A DNA stretch of 64,000 bases from Pithys albifrons albifrons (taxonomy: Eukaryota; Chordata; Aves; Passeriformes; Thamnophilidae), in NCBI RefSeq assembly GCF_047495875.1, contig NC_092474.1:3675001-3739000 (forward strand). The letters run 5' to 3'. The number at the start of each line of letters is the position of its first letter. The first letter of the stretch is position 1. This document shows positions 26,897 through 39,604 of the stretch, one piece after another. The position numbers and the translations under genes were made by a program. The notes below the pieces were generated by a model. That model worked only from the letters and a program-made list of their open reading frames with translations. It did not search any database and was not told the DNA's origin.

Positions 26897-27048
26897 GTCA
26901 TGAAAGTCCTTCTGGAAGTCGCTGTGTGATTTCAGAGTTTATACGACCCCTTCAGATATCTGGAGACAAACCAGAACAACTGTCTGTCAAACCAACATTC
27001 CTGTCCAAGTCAAGATCTGGTACCCCAAGATGCAGATTTGATTCAGAC
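26897..27048 (+). CDS. RIMBP2: RIMBP2 exon: linker before SH3-1
   Basis: A 152-nt exon, phase 1 in and 0 out. It encodes GHESPSGSRCVISEFIRPLQ through KPTFLSKSRSGTPRCRFDSD. The acceptor is CTGCCAG|GTC and the donor GAC|GTGAGT. The FIRPLQ...KPTFLS pattern is the RIMBP2 segment between the coiled coil and the first SH3 domain. It contains several Ser/Thr-Pro and basic sites typical of phosphorylated linkers. Confidence 0.95.
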
Positions 27049-27822
27049 GTGAGTCTGTTACTGAAAATGTGTTGAAGGGGCTCCTCTGCTCCAGGGGGAT
27101 GATGCTGGTTGATCCACCTGCTTTTAAATGAATGTTCCCATTTTCTGAGACAATTTGGGAACACGATCAGTGGGAATGTAACTGATACTTTCAAAGAAGC
27201 CACAGCTGATACCTTAGTTACACAGCATAAAAAAATAGGTGTGTGAGAACCTCAGGCTTTTCTGAAAACCTCAGCCTTCAGAGATGCAGGCAGAGCATTG
27301 TACTGCTGCCGTGCCTGGGGTTTAAATCAGCACTTTCTGTGTGTGTCTGCTTTGGTGTGGATCTGTGTTAGGCAGCTTTATTAGTGTTTTATTATGTCTA
27401 CCAAAAAGAGTGACTTGTATGGAAGAGAAATTCCATGTGGTGCCCTGTCCAGACAGGGATGCTCTGACAGAAAAGCAACTCATTCTGCAGGACTCCTTCT
27501 CTGCTTAGTTTTCATGATGTGTGAATCTTCTCACTAAAGGCAGACCCCACCTATCAACAGCCTTTCCAGCACTTCTAAACTGATACTGAGCCTGGAAAAC
27601 GGAAAGTTGCAGGATGTTGCCACCAAAGTCTCCCACCATTCAGCTTTACATCTGGTGTTTAATTGTGCTTTTGGAAGTTTCTGTTCCTCCTTTCTTAGAA
27701 AGGTTTTCTTCTCTTCAATATAAATCTAGCAAAAACCTAATAGGAAGCTCCTAAGAGCTTTTCAAAGGTGCCATAACAAATTGTTTGTTAATGTTTAGGG
27801 CAAATATATATATATATTTATC

Positions 27823-27853
<31 letters not shown>

Positions 27854-27891
27854 ATATATATATAATTTTATTTATAGTTATATATATCCAG

Positions 27892-27956
<65 letters not shown>

Positions 27957-29781
27957 TGAATGGATAGATATGGATAGATATGTATATATGTGTATATATG
28001 TGTAAAAAAAGTAGAGGACAAATTTTGAAAACTTTATGGAAGGGTATTACTTTCTATTAAATACTATAAGCCTGTCTAGTATGGGCAGATACCCATGAGG
28101 AAATGATCTTTAGATTTTACCCCTCACTTTGTAGCATGGAGTCCCTTTCTTAATCTTTACAAGAACTGTGTGCCTATTTTCTGTCTATGTTACATTCATT
28201 GCTACTGAATCTGTGCAAATTGACAGAGACAAAATGTTTCTAAATGGATCACAAGCCTGAGCGTGGTGTAGGATATTCAACAAAGTATTAGGTTCTTGTA
28301 TAGTAGGAATTCCATGGGCATATCCAAGGATTATCCACAAGAAATATTTGTGTTTATTTGTGTAGCAACATTACTGAAAAGTGGGAACACTCGCTGCTTT
28401 TTGAAGAGGCCACAGAAAAAGCAGCCCAAAGGAGTGAAGGCAGAAAAAGCAGCTTAGTGAGGAGATTCAGGGAAGCAGAACTAACAGCAGGGAACAGCAA
28501 AAGCGCACGTCAAATTTAATTCCCTTTTTCTATTATTTTTCAGTTATCTCTCACGGAGAATGTCAAGGCCTCTTTTGCAGAATTGTACATTTTGTGCCTT
28601 CTAGAGTGTAATTATGTGATACACACTTATATTATGCAAGCTCACAGAAATTAAGCTCCATTCCTTTTCAGAGATATCCAGACCTAAGGGAGAGTGTGTG
28701 AATAAAACCTAAAAATGGAGCATAATGCTTGGAAGTCTGAAATAAATAAAAGAAAAAAAAGTGATACTCTGCAAAAAAATATGTCTGCAACTACACTGGT
28801 TGTTACTGGTAGCAAAGTCTTCTAGAATAGGCATTATTGGTTGAGTTATGCCCTTGGTGACAAGCCCATATAAAGATGTCAGGGTGACAATCCTTGCAAA
28901 TTTGCATACATGGCCAAATTCTGCCCAGGGAAAATACCTGTTATCTGGCTGTCACTGTCCTCCTCACTGGAGTCACCTGTTGGCAGAATAGTGTGTGTTC
29001 TGCTAACCTACCTCTTAAGAGTTAATTTGGAGGAAAAGTCACTTAACTCAGTATTTTCTGCTGTGCTTTTGACAGGGACCAGTTTGGACCTGAAAGCTGC
29101 AGTTTCACCCTGTAAAATTTTGGGCAATTTACAGACAATTTATGTTATTTGATCCCACTGTTAACCTGGTATTTCTACCTTAAGTGAAGTTCTCTCAAGC
29201 ACAGGCAAAAAGTTGGTCATTTTTTCTGAAATGTCTCACAGCATTCTGTAAAATAAGTGGAGGAAAGTTTGTCTCTCACTTTGAAACCTCTACTAGGATC
29301 AAAGCATAACACAATTACTGTTTTACCTGGTGCAGAAATAAAATAGGCAGAGTCTGTGTTGATTTGGAGGACCAGATTAATAATGGAATAAATTTGTGGC
29401 TTTGCAGAATTGAATTAAATATTATGGGAAATTCAGAAGAAATATATTTCTTTCAGTTAGTGAAAAGGTTGGAATTCAACAGATGCTGACACTGTGAATT
29501 GTATTGGATTGGCAAGGGGGTATATTTTGTGTGATACTCCGTGTTTCCAAGTATTTGGATGTGCACACTTGAGCCAGCTCTAAACTCAGCATTTGTCTTA
29601 ACTACTTAGTCACTGGTATCAGCCCTTCTAAGTAAAATTAACCAGTTGTGTTCCATGTTAGAATTTAAATAGTGTTTCTTCTCAGTTCCCTGTTCACTGT
29701 CTGGTTTATATCACCTTTCAGGAAAACTGTTTCATGAAGCCTTTTGAAATCACGTTATCTTTTCTTTTATCCCCTCTGCAG
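27049..29781 (+). other. RIMBP2 intron with microsatellite
   Basis: A 2.7-kb intron. The compound TA/TG/GATA repeat occupies 27,806-28,003. The remainder is AT-rich and unrecognised. An 80-codon open frame at 28,910-29,152 has no support. Confidence 0.75.
27806..28003. repeat. Compound microsatellite (TA)n-(TG)n-(TA)n-(GATA)16
   Basis: In order there is a TA run from about 27,806, a TG run of about a dozen units, a second TA run, and then 16 uninterrupted GATA units at 27,893-27,956. Interrupted GATA- and TATG-like units follow to about 28,003. This is a simple repeat, likely length-polymorphic between individuals. Confidence 0.97.
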
Positions 29782-29858
29782 ATGGATAATGATCAGAATT
29801 CCAATACCTCAAAGCAGAGATATTCTGGGAAAGTCCATCTTTGCATTGCCCGTTACAG
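29782..29858 (+). CDS. RIMBP2: RIMBP2 exon: start of SH3-1
   Basis: A 77-nt exon, phase 0 in and 2 out. It encodes MDNDQNSNTSKQRYSGKVHL then CIARY and two bases of a Ser codon. The acceptor is CTGCAG|ATG and the donor ACAG|GTAAAA. KVHLCIARYSY is the first strand of SH3-1, carrying the ALYDY-equivalent motif (ARYSY). The Met at the border is internal. Confidence 0.96.
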
Positions 29859-30468
29859 GTAAAACCCCCATCTCATGACATGTACAAAATTCAACATCAG
29901 GTTTTCTTTCACTTTATTCACACACTGAATTACTACATGGAATTCATGTTATGGATAACAGAGCCCTTTTCTGTTTGCACTGACATGACATGGCTCTCTT
30001 ACCCACCACTGTATTTCTAGCCTTCAGTGTCTAAACGACATGAAATGGGTACCTCCTACTTTATACAGGATGTCTCAGTCTCTTCTTATAAGTTACTTTT
30101 TCAAGCAAGGAAAGATTTAAAAGTCTGTCACATCTTCACTTTGCACTTTAAGCTGTAAAGTTCTGTAGTGATAAAAATTCTGGTGACTAACAATGTCTTT
30201 CAGGATGGATATGGATTTAAATACTTTGTAAGTACTTTTTGTCTCTCAGTAGCTTCTTTATCTATAACTCACTGGTTTTGTCTTTTCTTACCTTGTCTCT
30301 GTAGAATTTAATAAACCTGTGTCAAAAACACATTAAACACATAAAACATATGGAATAGGGAGACTGGAAAAGGCCCCCAAAACTGAGTTTGTTTTAATTC
30401 CCTTTTAAAAATAAGCCTTAGAGCTGTGCACCTTCTCCTGCTCACTGTTCCACCTGTCCTTCTTGCAG
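29859..30468 (+). other. RIMBP2 intron
   Basis: A 610-bp intron splitting the first SH3 domain. Nothing was recognised in it. The acceptor is TTCTTGCAG. Confidence 0.8.
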
Positions 30469-30578
30469 TTACAACCCTTTCGATGGACCAAATGAAAATC
30501 CAGAGGCAGAGCTCCCTCTTACGGCAGGAAAGTACCTCTACGTGTACGGAGATATGGATGAGGATGGCTTCTATGAAG
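30469..30578 (+). CDS. RIMBP2: RIMBP2 exon: middle of SH3-1
   Basis: A 110-nt exon, phase 2 in and 1 out. It encodes [20 protein letters not shown] then [16 protein letters not shown]. The acceptor is CTTGCAG|TTAC and the donor GAAG|GTATTT. It supplies the RT loop and the acidic DMDEDGFY turn of the first SH3 domain. This domain is a candidate surface for PxxP ligands in RIM and calcium channel tails, as known for the family. Confidence 0.97.
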
Positions 30579-30990
30579 GTATTTTTTTTAATCTATGAAT
30601 TCATGCTAATTCATGCAGATTGAAATCAGTTCGTCTGTCAAACGCGCTCCAAATTCCTTCCTTCGTCTACTACTAAATTAGTTACTAAAATTACCCTTAT
30701 CATCCTTCTGTTAATTAGAGTTTCTGCACCAGCAAAGCAGCTCCTTGCAGGCAAAGCTAATTATGAGATATTTTATGGTGTCAGCTTTTCCTGCTGGCAA
30801 GGTTTAAGTTGACAAGAAGGTTCACTGGCAGTTCTGGTGTTTCCCTCGCTGAGATGTTACAATCTCAAACTGTGAATGTTGGTTTTGTACAGTTTTCACT
30901 CTTCTTCCTTACCTTGCCTGCTCTCAAGGCACTGACATGAAAGAGGTGTTCTCCTTCAGGGATTTTAATGCCATTGCTCTTTCTCACCAG
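30579..30990 (+). other. RIMBP2 intron
   Basis: A 412-bp intron within the SH3-1 coding region. No other content is visible. Confidence 0.8.
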
Positions 30991-31800
30991 GAGAACTTCT
31001 GGATGGACAAAGAGGACTAGTCCCTTCGAATTTTGTGGATTTTGTTCAAGACAATGAGACCAGGTTGTCAAGCACATTAAGCAGTGAACAAGATCAGAAT
31101 TTTATCAACCACTCGGGTCCCACTTTGGAAGGAGACCTCTTGGAGATAAGTCCACCAAGCCACATAGACTCGAGCGTAATCAGCAACGGCGCAGGGACTC
31201 TGGATGTGAACATTGATGAAATTGGAGAAGACATTGTGCCTTATCCCAGAAAAATCACCCTTATTAAACAACTAGCCAAAAGTGTCATTGTGGGCTGGGA
31301 GCCGCCGGTAGTGCCCCCCGGCTGGGGAACCATTAGCAGCTACAACGTGCTGGTGGACAAAGAGATCCGCATGAACGTCGCCTTGGGCAGCAGAACGAAA
31401 GCGCTGATAGAAAAGCTCAACATCTCTGCGTGTACCTACAGAATCTCCATCCAGAGCATCACCAACAAGGGCAACTCCGACGAGCTGCAGTGCACTTTGT
31501 TGGTTGGGAAGGATGTCATAGTAGCCCCCTCTAACCTGAAAGTGGACAATATAACCCAGATTTCTGCTGAGCTGTCCTGGCTCCCTACAAATAGTAATTA
31601 CAGTCATGTCATCTTTCTCAATGAAGAAGAATTTGACATTGTCAAGGCTGCTAGCTACAAGTACCACTTTTTTAATTTGAAGCCCAATATGGCCTACAAG
31701 GTGAAGGTCATGGCAAAGCCCCATCAGATGCCCTGGCAGCTTCCCTTGGAACAACGAGAAAAAAAGGAAGCCTTTGTGGAATTTTCTACATTGCCAGCAG
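30991..31800 (+). CDS. RIMBP2: RIMBP2 exon: end of SH3-1, FN3-1 and FN3-2
   Basis: At 810 nt this is the largest core exon, phase 1 in and out. It begins GELLDGQRGLVPSNFVDFV, which closes SH3-1. An acidic linker follows. FN3-1 runs from about PRKITLIKQLAKSVIVGWEP (including PPGWG...SSYNVLVD) to LLVGKD. FN3-2 runs from VAPSNLKVDNITQISAELSW through YSHVIFLNEEEFDIV to KVKVMAKPHQMPWQ and ends FSTLPA. The tandem FN3 domains are the conserved centre of RIM-BPs. The acceptor is CTCACCAG|GAG. The donor GCAG|GTTTGG lacks the usual A/G at +3 and G at +5, so it looks weak. Confidence 0.98.
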
Positions 31801-34800
31801 GTTTGGTATTTTTCTCTCTACCCCAAAACTCTCCAGTTAAGTTTTTATGAAAATGCTAGATAAAATAACTTCATCTTTAACTTTCTGCTCTAATCTCTGT
31901 CACTTTCATGAGCAGAATAGAGATTATTAGATTGCTTTTAAAATTAATTCCTGCCCTACGTTATTGTCTTCTTGGTTCCTGGGTAGGGACAGATGCATTT
32001 TTGGGAGATAAACTCCAGATCATCATCTCAGATACTACGCTAAGTGTTTTATCAGATTAATCTCCATTTTTATTTAATTTGTCCAGTTATAATGTTTCTG
32101 GTAATAATTTATTTTCATTGGTGTGAACAACACTGGGAGAAAAAAGGTTTTACTTCTTTTTTCTGTTATTTGTGTGTCTTAAAGAGCCCTTTTTACAGAC
32201 ATTTTCTCAAATGAAAAGCAGCAGAGATCTCTAAGAGGACCACAGAGTCGTTTAGGGGTTGTAAATGCATTTTGGTCGTGAAGTTGTGATCATACTGCAC
32301 AATGTAAAGTCAACAAATCCATTGTGTTTTGAAAAGTCTGAGGTTTTCTCCCACCTGACTTTTACTTTAGGAATGGTGGTAAGTGTTGTGAGTCGTTTCC
32401 CATTATTTAAGAACATTGAAGTAATGTTGAAAACTGGAGCAGAAATAATGTAGTGAATTAAAGGATAATCTCATGATTTTTGGGGTGTATGGCAGTACCT
32501 GAAAAAACCTGAGCATCTGTCCTTATAGATTAACCAACCCAAGGTCATCTCATCAAGGACAAGTAGGAGACTCCTTATATATCCTGTCTTTTAGATCCCT
32601 GAATGCCTCTGGAGCAGGGACAGATGAGTACAAGTGGCTCTTGGGAAGCAGAATGTCAGTAGCATGTCCTGAGCTGTGGTTATTCACTCCCTGCTGGGAT
32701 TTGATTCCAGCAAAGGGGCAGGAATTGGTTCTGGTCTCCTCCTTTGCTTGTGTGACTTTTTTGTGAGGAGACAGACAGGACAGCAATGCTGCTTGAGTAG
32801 AGAGGGAGTTAAGCTTGTATGTCTTTCCCTTTTTGATGCTGTCGATTTATAAAAGTTTCAGTAAAATGTCCTCAGCTCACACATTGACTCTTTTGTCTGG
32901 AGTCACTGCAGTGAGGGAATTGGTGGTGCTGTTGTAGAATCTCTGGGAGGGGCATTTCAACCTTGAGATGTGTCCTGGGGGAGATGGGAGGCACTGCCTG
33001 GGTGCTGGCTTGAGCTTATTGTAGACTTTTTTACTATTTGGGAAAGGCCTTTTGAGTAAAGGTTTTTTTCAGGACAAACTCTTACCATGCTGTATCTCCC
33101 TCTAGTTGCTGAAGTGTGTGAAGCAATTCATGGGCTGTTCTCTGCTGAGCAGCTGAAATGCAGTGGAGCCTCAGCTTTTAGATTCAGAGATCCCAGAGTC
33201 TTCCCCACTCCCTCATTACACAGAAAGCATTTTTACAGAAGCATGTCAACTTTTCACTGTTACACAGCAAAATAAAATAGCAACTGCTGAAGCAATTAGT
33301 GGCTGAGGCCTGTATTTCAGAAGCTATTAGAACAAAGGAAAAGGATGTCCATGAAATCACAGTCTGTGATGGGAGTTATCAACATAGCTGTGCTTTTGTC
33401 TTGCAAATATTGCTGGCTTTGAGGAATCACATCTCTCTTCTTTTAAACTACAGTTAAAAGAAAGAAATTACTTGACTAATGCTGGGGTTTTTTTCTCAGT
33501 CTCTGGATTATTTTTCCACCTTAAATACCTTCAGTGCTCACTTTATTTGAAGCTGAGAAGCTCTGGTCTTTACTGGTGGGTTTGGTGATACACCCTTACA
33601 GAAAAGGATATCATCAGCCGTTTGTCCCAGAAAAGGAATGGGGATCAGAGAATGTTTTAAAATTTTCACACTGTATCAAACTCAGGGTTTTTTTTGGAGA
33701 ATACATTAAGCAAAAATGACCTTGAGGCAGCTGCTCACATTTCAAAGCTGGAGAGAGCAGTTGCATGTAAAGTGCAGGACAATTAGGGATCACCTTTTCA
33801 TTTTCCCCTTTGCACAGATATATCACGTTTTGCATGATTTATACTGAAAACACATTGTTTCCTGTCAGACCAAAGCTGAGTGGCAGCTCTTCAGCTGCTG
33901 AGCAATTGAACTCCTTTTCTTGATTCATCAAAACATTGGAATTGCTTAAATTAAAATAGAAATAGTTCTCTCTTGGACACTCAGATCTAAAAACAGAAAT
34001 AAGTGCAGGATCAGGACCCATGGGACTGTTATGGTTTTTCAGCTATTTCTTGTGAAAAAACCCAAGGGGACCAAAGTAGAGCAGAATTCCAAACCAAACT
34101 TATGGTGATGGCCAGGACTATCAAAAGTTATCAAGAATAATTTCCCATTTAATGATAGGGGGAAATAGAAACCATGCTAAGCCTTAGGCATCACACTTTA
34201 TTAAACCTGTCTCTGCCACAGTCTCTGAAGGTCAAGACATACTCCCTGGGGATTGTTGCGTTGTGGGAGAATGGAAGGAAAGTGGCTTCTCCTGCAGGAG
34301 CAAATTAATGTCATTGTCATTGACAAGATACTGGGTTAGAGCAGATGCATCCTTTCTTGTAAGCTGAGCAGCCTTGCTGGATTGGGAATGCTGGCTGTCA
34401 ATAAAATAGGATGGTTAGGAAAGCTGAAATTCAATCCTAAACCAGGATCTGTCTTGGCCAAAAATAGTAGTAGGTCAATTTGCATACTTTGGACTTGCAA
34501 GTTAAAAATACTTGCAAGGAGATGGTATAAGCAAAAATTTCCTGTTGTGCCTGAACATGACCATAATTTTCTTTCCATGCCCACTAGACAATGAAATTCA
34601 GGGTCAGCAAACTACTGAAATGCACTGGCAGTTTGCCAGCAAACTGGCTGAGGCTTGTGTGGTATTTACACATGTATGATGCAGAGTTAAAATATTTGTG
34701 GCCTTTTTAGAGGATGAACAGGAATTGGTTGTGCTTAGTTCACTGGGAAAAGCAAATTCACTGCAATCAAGGTTTGTGTTCTCCTGGCTGTTCCACAGAG

Positions 34801-35600
34801 ATGGCTCCAGCTGAGCCCTGCTTGTGAGATGCTTTAGCATGAGACACTTCTCAGGGTTTGGCTGCTAAATTAACAAGATGCTAAAAAAAATAATGAACTA
34901 ATAATCTCTATGATATTTTTACTTTGGCCAAAGTAGAACTATTTATAGTAGGGTAATGTCTTTTAATTAAGGATGTATTTGGTGTGCTGTTACACCAACA
35001 TGCTGTAAATGCCTTAAGAGGTTAGTGGATGTATTTTTTAATTCAGTGCAGAGAGAAGACTGAGACCAGTTGTCCTTTACCCAGCGTGCTGCTGGTGGAA
35101 AATGTTGAAGTTTCAGCTTGCAGTCCACATTGCACCTTAGTTCACTGTGCCACTGGCCCTTGAATTGTGACTTGGAGCCACTGATAGTCCAAAGAAACAG
35201 AATTTGGAAGTGATTTCTGAGTATGTAGAGTGCACTGAGTGCAGATATATATACCAAAAGTAATTTAGTCACTTACAGCAGTTTTCCACTAACAGTGCCA
35301 ATCTCGGGCCTTTTTCTGTTAACATGTCCTGCTTTCAGAGTATCAGCTCTGCAGCCTGGGAGGTTAAAAACAGATCCAGAGCAAGGTGCAAGTCCAGGCT
35401 ATCTTGCAAAGAAATATATCTTAGTTATGGTTGTAAGCTGAGGGTCAGTTCCTGCACCATGACCTGCTGAGCCTGTGCTTCTGGTTTTATGTAACAACTG
35501 GAACAAGGATATTTTGTCTTCTTAACAAATGATATTTAAAAAACCCCATTCTTTGAGATTTGTAGTTTCCAGCAACAGTGACCACTCCCATCTTCCTCAG
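31801..35600 (+). other. RIMBP2 intron
   Basis: A 3.8-kb intron between FN3-2 and FN3-3, AT-rich with short open frames on both strands that I do not recognise. If retained, the frame from the previous exon would continue about 17 codons and stop at 31,848-31,850. Confidence 0.75.
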
Positions 35601-35752
35601 GTCCTCCAGCTCCCCCTCAAGATGTCACTGTCCGGGCTGGGTCCACCCCAGGAACCATCCAGGTGTCCTGGAAACCCCCGACTCTGACGGCGACAGGGAC
35701 GTCCCACGGCGCCAATGTCACAGGTTATGGTGTTTATGCCAAAGGGCAGCGG
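35601..35752 (+). CDS. RIMBP2: RIMBP2 exon: first half of FN3-3
   Basis: A 152-nt exon, phase 1 in and 0 out. It encodes GPPAPPQDVTVRAGSTPGTI, then QVSWKPPTLTATGTSHG and ANVTGYGVYAKGQR. The acceptor is TTCCTCAG|GTC and the donor CGG|GTGAGT. The VSWKPP and GYGVYAKG motifs are the B and C strands of the third FN3 domain. The exon is clearly more GC-rich than the flanking intron. Confidence 0.97.
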
Positions 35753-36132
35753 GTGAGTCCTCCTTCAGCACCACAGAGACCAACTACCTCAGGGGAATTT
35801 CAGCTGGCAGGGAAAGGCACCAGTGAAGATGTGACAGCCCTCAGGTGTCTGCAGGGGGCTCTCAGCTTTCAGTAGACCACATTCTGTTGCTTGTGCATAA
35901 CTTGCTCATTAGTTTCCTTTCTAGAAGCACTTCAGCTTTAGGCTGAAGGTGTTGAACGGATTAAAGACAAGTGGTGATGAGTGGTGTGGAGCCCTGATGT
36001 GGGCTCTGGCAGCCCACTCTGAATTGGCAATAGTTCACTCCATGTTAAGACTTTGAAGGTTGTACTTCAGTGTGGCTGAGGGGAGGGAAGCAGATGTTTG
36101 GGTGCTCAGAAGTTGTTTGTTTGTGTACCCAG
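35753..36132 (+). other. RIMBP2 intron
   Basis: A 380-bp intron inside the FN3-3 coding region. It has no other recognised content. The acceptor is TGTACCCAG. Confidence 0.8.
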
Positions 36133-36582
36133 GTGGCAGAGGTGATCTTTCCAACAGCAGAGAACACACTGGTGGAGCTACTGAGACTAAAGAGTTTGGA
36201 AGCAAAGGAAGTTACTGTTCGAACACTCTCTGCACAAGGGGAATCAGTGGACTCTTCTGTTGCTGCCATTCCATCTGACCTCCTGGTGCCTCCAACCCCT
36301 CACCCCAGAACTGCTCCCAAATCTAAGCCATTAGCAAGTGCCGGAGCCCCAGAAACCAAAGAAGAACATTTAGGTCCACATTTGAAAATGGATGAGTCGT
36401 GGGAGCAGACTCGTTCGGCATCCCCTGCCCATGGACACACACTGGAGCCCCCCAGCTTCCACGGCAGGAGGTCTCCATCGCCCAACCGGATCCTCCCTCA
36501 GCCCCAAGGCACACCCGTCCCACACACTGTCGCAAAAGCCATGGCCAGAGAAGCTGCCCAGAGGGTTGCTGAGAGCAACAGG
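36133..36582 (+). CDS. RIMBP2: RIMBP2 exon: end of FN3-3 and proline-rich linker
   Basis: A 450-nt exon, phase 0 to 0, 150 residues. VAEVIFPTAENTLVELLRLK through TVRTLSAQGESVDS completes FN3-3. A Pro/Ser-rich linker follows (LLVPPTPHPRTAPKSKP, then GRRSPSPNRILPQPQGTPV), and the exon ends VAKAMAREAAQRVAESNR. The acceptor is ACCCAG|GTG and the donor AGG|GTAATG. Several SP and TP sites suit proline-directed kinases, although no phosphorylation data were available. Confidence 0.97.
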
Positions 36583-38156
36583 GTAATGGCAAACTTTTTC
36601 TTAAGGTTTTTTTTGGGTTGGTTTTATTTATTGTGGCACTTTCCCATCAAAAGAATTTTTCATCATGTGCTTTAAGGAATGGATAATCATTCCTGAACTC
36701 TGAGGATCCATGGGTTGAGAAGAAGCAGCGTGCTAAAATTCTGTTACGTTTGCTGTCGTGGATCCATAGGGAATTTGACATATTTGCCCTTCTCAGTGCT
36801 GCATTTTCACAGATATTTACAAGTGCTTTTCCTTGCAGCTCCTCTTGTAGCTGCCAGCAGAACAGGATCACTGCCCAAAGGACAGTCCCTGGTTTGGACA
36901 CCATTATGACCCATGGCTGCTGCAGTGACTCAGATGTTGACTAGTTAATTTAAATCCCATATTTGAGGCTCTTGAGTCAGTACAGCTGATGTCTGTGCAT
37001 CCTGACAACATGCTCTGGTTTTTCTACACAAGTCTGCAATATTTAAATACTCCCAGTGCCCTGGGCAGTTACTTTCTCATCACAGGCTGCTCACAACTGT
37101 CTGTTACTTTTTGCAAGCTGTTGTGTCACTAATTTCCTACATTCTGTCCTTCCTCTGGCAGTCATCAGTTATGTCCAGCTTTTGGTCTCCCATCACATCT
37201 TCAAAATAACTCCATTAATTTTGATAGTTCACACATGTCTTAACAACCCAAATTTATTGACTGTTCCTATTTTGGGACACATTTTGAGAGCCATCTTTTG
37301 AGAACCTGAATAATTCTGGATCAATGAGTCTGATAAATACATATGTATACATGTATATGTATCTTCCTTTTGTTTATCAGTAAAGAAAACTGGAATAAAT
37401 TTAATAGAGGGAGAAAAGGCAATTGGTTTCTTTGGTTGTCTGAGGTGAAAGTTGATTTAATAATCATATAGGGAAAGAGAACAGAAATACTTTTTCTGGT
37501 TTGGGAAACGCTGACATAACATATTCTCTGAACTATGTTTAATTACATTAATTTAAGTGATGCTTGAAATGTTTCATTCAAGAATATGGACAGAAGTTTA
37601 CAGATGAATTCAGCCTAAATTAAATCAAATTCTGCCAGTGATATTTGTCATATTTAGTCCCCTGAAGTAGAAATTCTTCCTTTGTGGTGAGCTGCTGCAG
37701 AAGCAGCTCTGTGCCTTCTCCCTGCCCTCATCCAGCCTGTTGGAAGGCTGATGGTTATTGCCAGGAGAGTAAGCAACAGGAATTAGTAACTGAGGCCAAG
37801 AGTCCTCTCAGAGCAGAGGAAGAGCCCAGAGTCTTATTCTAATGCTCTTTTTGTACTGAGGTCACCCACTAACTCTCTGGCAAGGGGAAATTAGTGTCTT
37901 TGTCATTTTGACAAGGAAGAAAGCAGCTGAGTTGATGCTCACATGGTATCATGTAATTTTTTATGACTGAGAGTAATACAGTAAGCAAAAAATTCTAGAA
38001 AACTCCTTAAAGGTTACAGTCAGGGGAAACCAACGTTGCTCTAGACCATGGGCACGTTTAAATGGTGGGTGCTTAGGTCCTTATATTTGCCATTTCTTCC
38101 ACTGGTTGGAGGAACAAATCTGCTTCATGATTTTCCATTTTTTTGTTGCTTTCTAG
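36583..38156 (+). other. RIMBP2 intron
   Basis: A 1.6-kb intron, AT-rich. I can support no exon, repeat or RNA gene in it. The acceptor is GCTTTCTAG. Confidence 0.78.
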
Positions 38157-38306
38157 ATGGAGAGGAGGAGTGTTTTCAGCGAGAGGAGTAATGCAGCCCA
38201 GTACGCCAACTCAGATGAGGAGGAGGATGGCTACGACTCTCCTAATGTCAAAAGAAGGGGAGCTTCAGTTGATGATTTCCTGAAAGGGTCAGAACTTGGA
38301 AAGCAA
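38157..38306 (+). CDS. RIMBP2: RIMBP2 exon: acidic linker
   Basis: A 150-nt exon, phase 0 to 0. It encodes MERRSVFSERSNAAQYANSD, then EEEDGYDSPNVKRRGAS, and ends VDDFLKGSELGKQ. The acceptor is TTTCTAG|ATG and the donor CAA|GTAAGT. The Asp/Glu cluster and the KRRGASVDDFLKGSELG segment are RIMBP2 signatures. The Met at the border is internal. Confidence 0.96.
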
Positions 38307-39604
38307 GTAAGTAGCCTGGTTGTGTTATTGTGTCAGGTGTTTGACATAAAACAAGTATTTTCTGAAGCTCAGCAGGCTGTTTGTGTCACCTCCTGTTTAT
38401 TGTGGCTGTGTTGGTAAATCATACAGACAAGCAGAAAATCGTGGGCAGGGAGGGGTGTGCCCTGTTCCTGCAGGATGCCAGTGCCTGATGGGACCTGAGT
38501 GCACCTGGCATCTCTGCATCCTCATGCCATGCAGCAGGCTTAAGCTCTGGAAACCAAAAAATGAAGATGGAAAAGCTGAAATAGAAGATGTGACAGGACT
38601 GTCATGTTTGGGTGCTGGGTTTTTCACTGTGGTGTCACTACTGCATCTGAAAACGTGCTGTGGGAAAAGGGAAAGTGAGCAGAGTGTCTGTGTTCCAGAA
38701 AAGCCATAACCTGTAAGCTAATAACTTAATTACAGAAAACCAACATTGTATATACTTGACATGCTGCAAGGAATAGAAAGATGTTGCCAGAAGAATTTTA
38801 CACAACTGCACAGCTTTTAGTCTGATCCCACTGAAAAGAAATACAAAACAATGTATTACATTACTTTCAAGAGAAAAATAAATTCTGAAAAAAAGGATAT
38901 TCTCTTATGTCTTGGCTTAGTCAAATCGACCTTTTAGGCAAATACCTGACCTCCCATGTGGAAGGGTCTAGCAACACCATTCCTTCTTGTAGCAGTTCTT
39001 AGACTTTCTGGAATTTTGGTTCTGTTTCTTACAGACCTTCAAGCAGTTATAAATGTATGAACATTGCCCCAGATTACCAGTGTTTTAGCCAGTCTATTTC
39101 TACAATGTTCAAGCAAAGCTTCAAATGCCATCAGCTACCTCTATATCTTACAAGGGTGGTAACATTCTGCAAGAATTAAATGCTGATCACTCTTAAATTA
39201 TAATGTGATGTAAGGAACAGCTGTGAGGAACAGCTGATGTGAGAATTACCCAAGGGCTTTTTACAATTTGGTCAGCAAGTCCATTGATGCATGAAGGACC
39301 TCTTTAAATCAAGGGAATTTAATCAAAGCTAAAACTAGATTTGGTGCTGTGACTGGAGATATATCCTTTTGTGTATCACCTGGGATTAAGACTGGATTTC
39401 TTGAATTAGGATCATAAATGGGCAAAACAGACTTTATACATGATGTCTCCACTGGAACAGAGCAGCAAGCCACATGGTATACTCTCTGTGTGGTTCTCAC
39501 CATGACATTCAAACGTAGGAAATGCTCTGCTCCTCATTGTTGTTATCCAAGGGTTTTCACCTTTACGGGCTGTAAAGATTGTTCTCTCTCCCCTTGCCCA
39601 TTAG
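38307..39604 (+). other. RIMBP2 intron
   Basis: A 1.3-kb intron with nothing recognised. The 76- and 108-codon frames near its 5' end overlap on opposite strands and look like chance. Confidence 0.78.
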
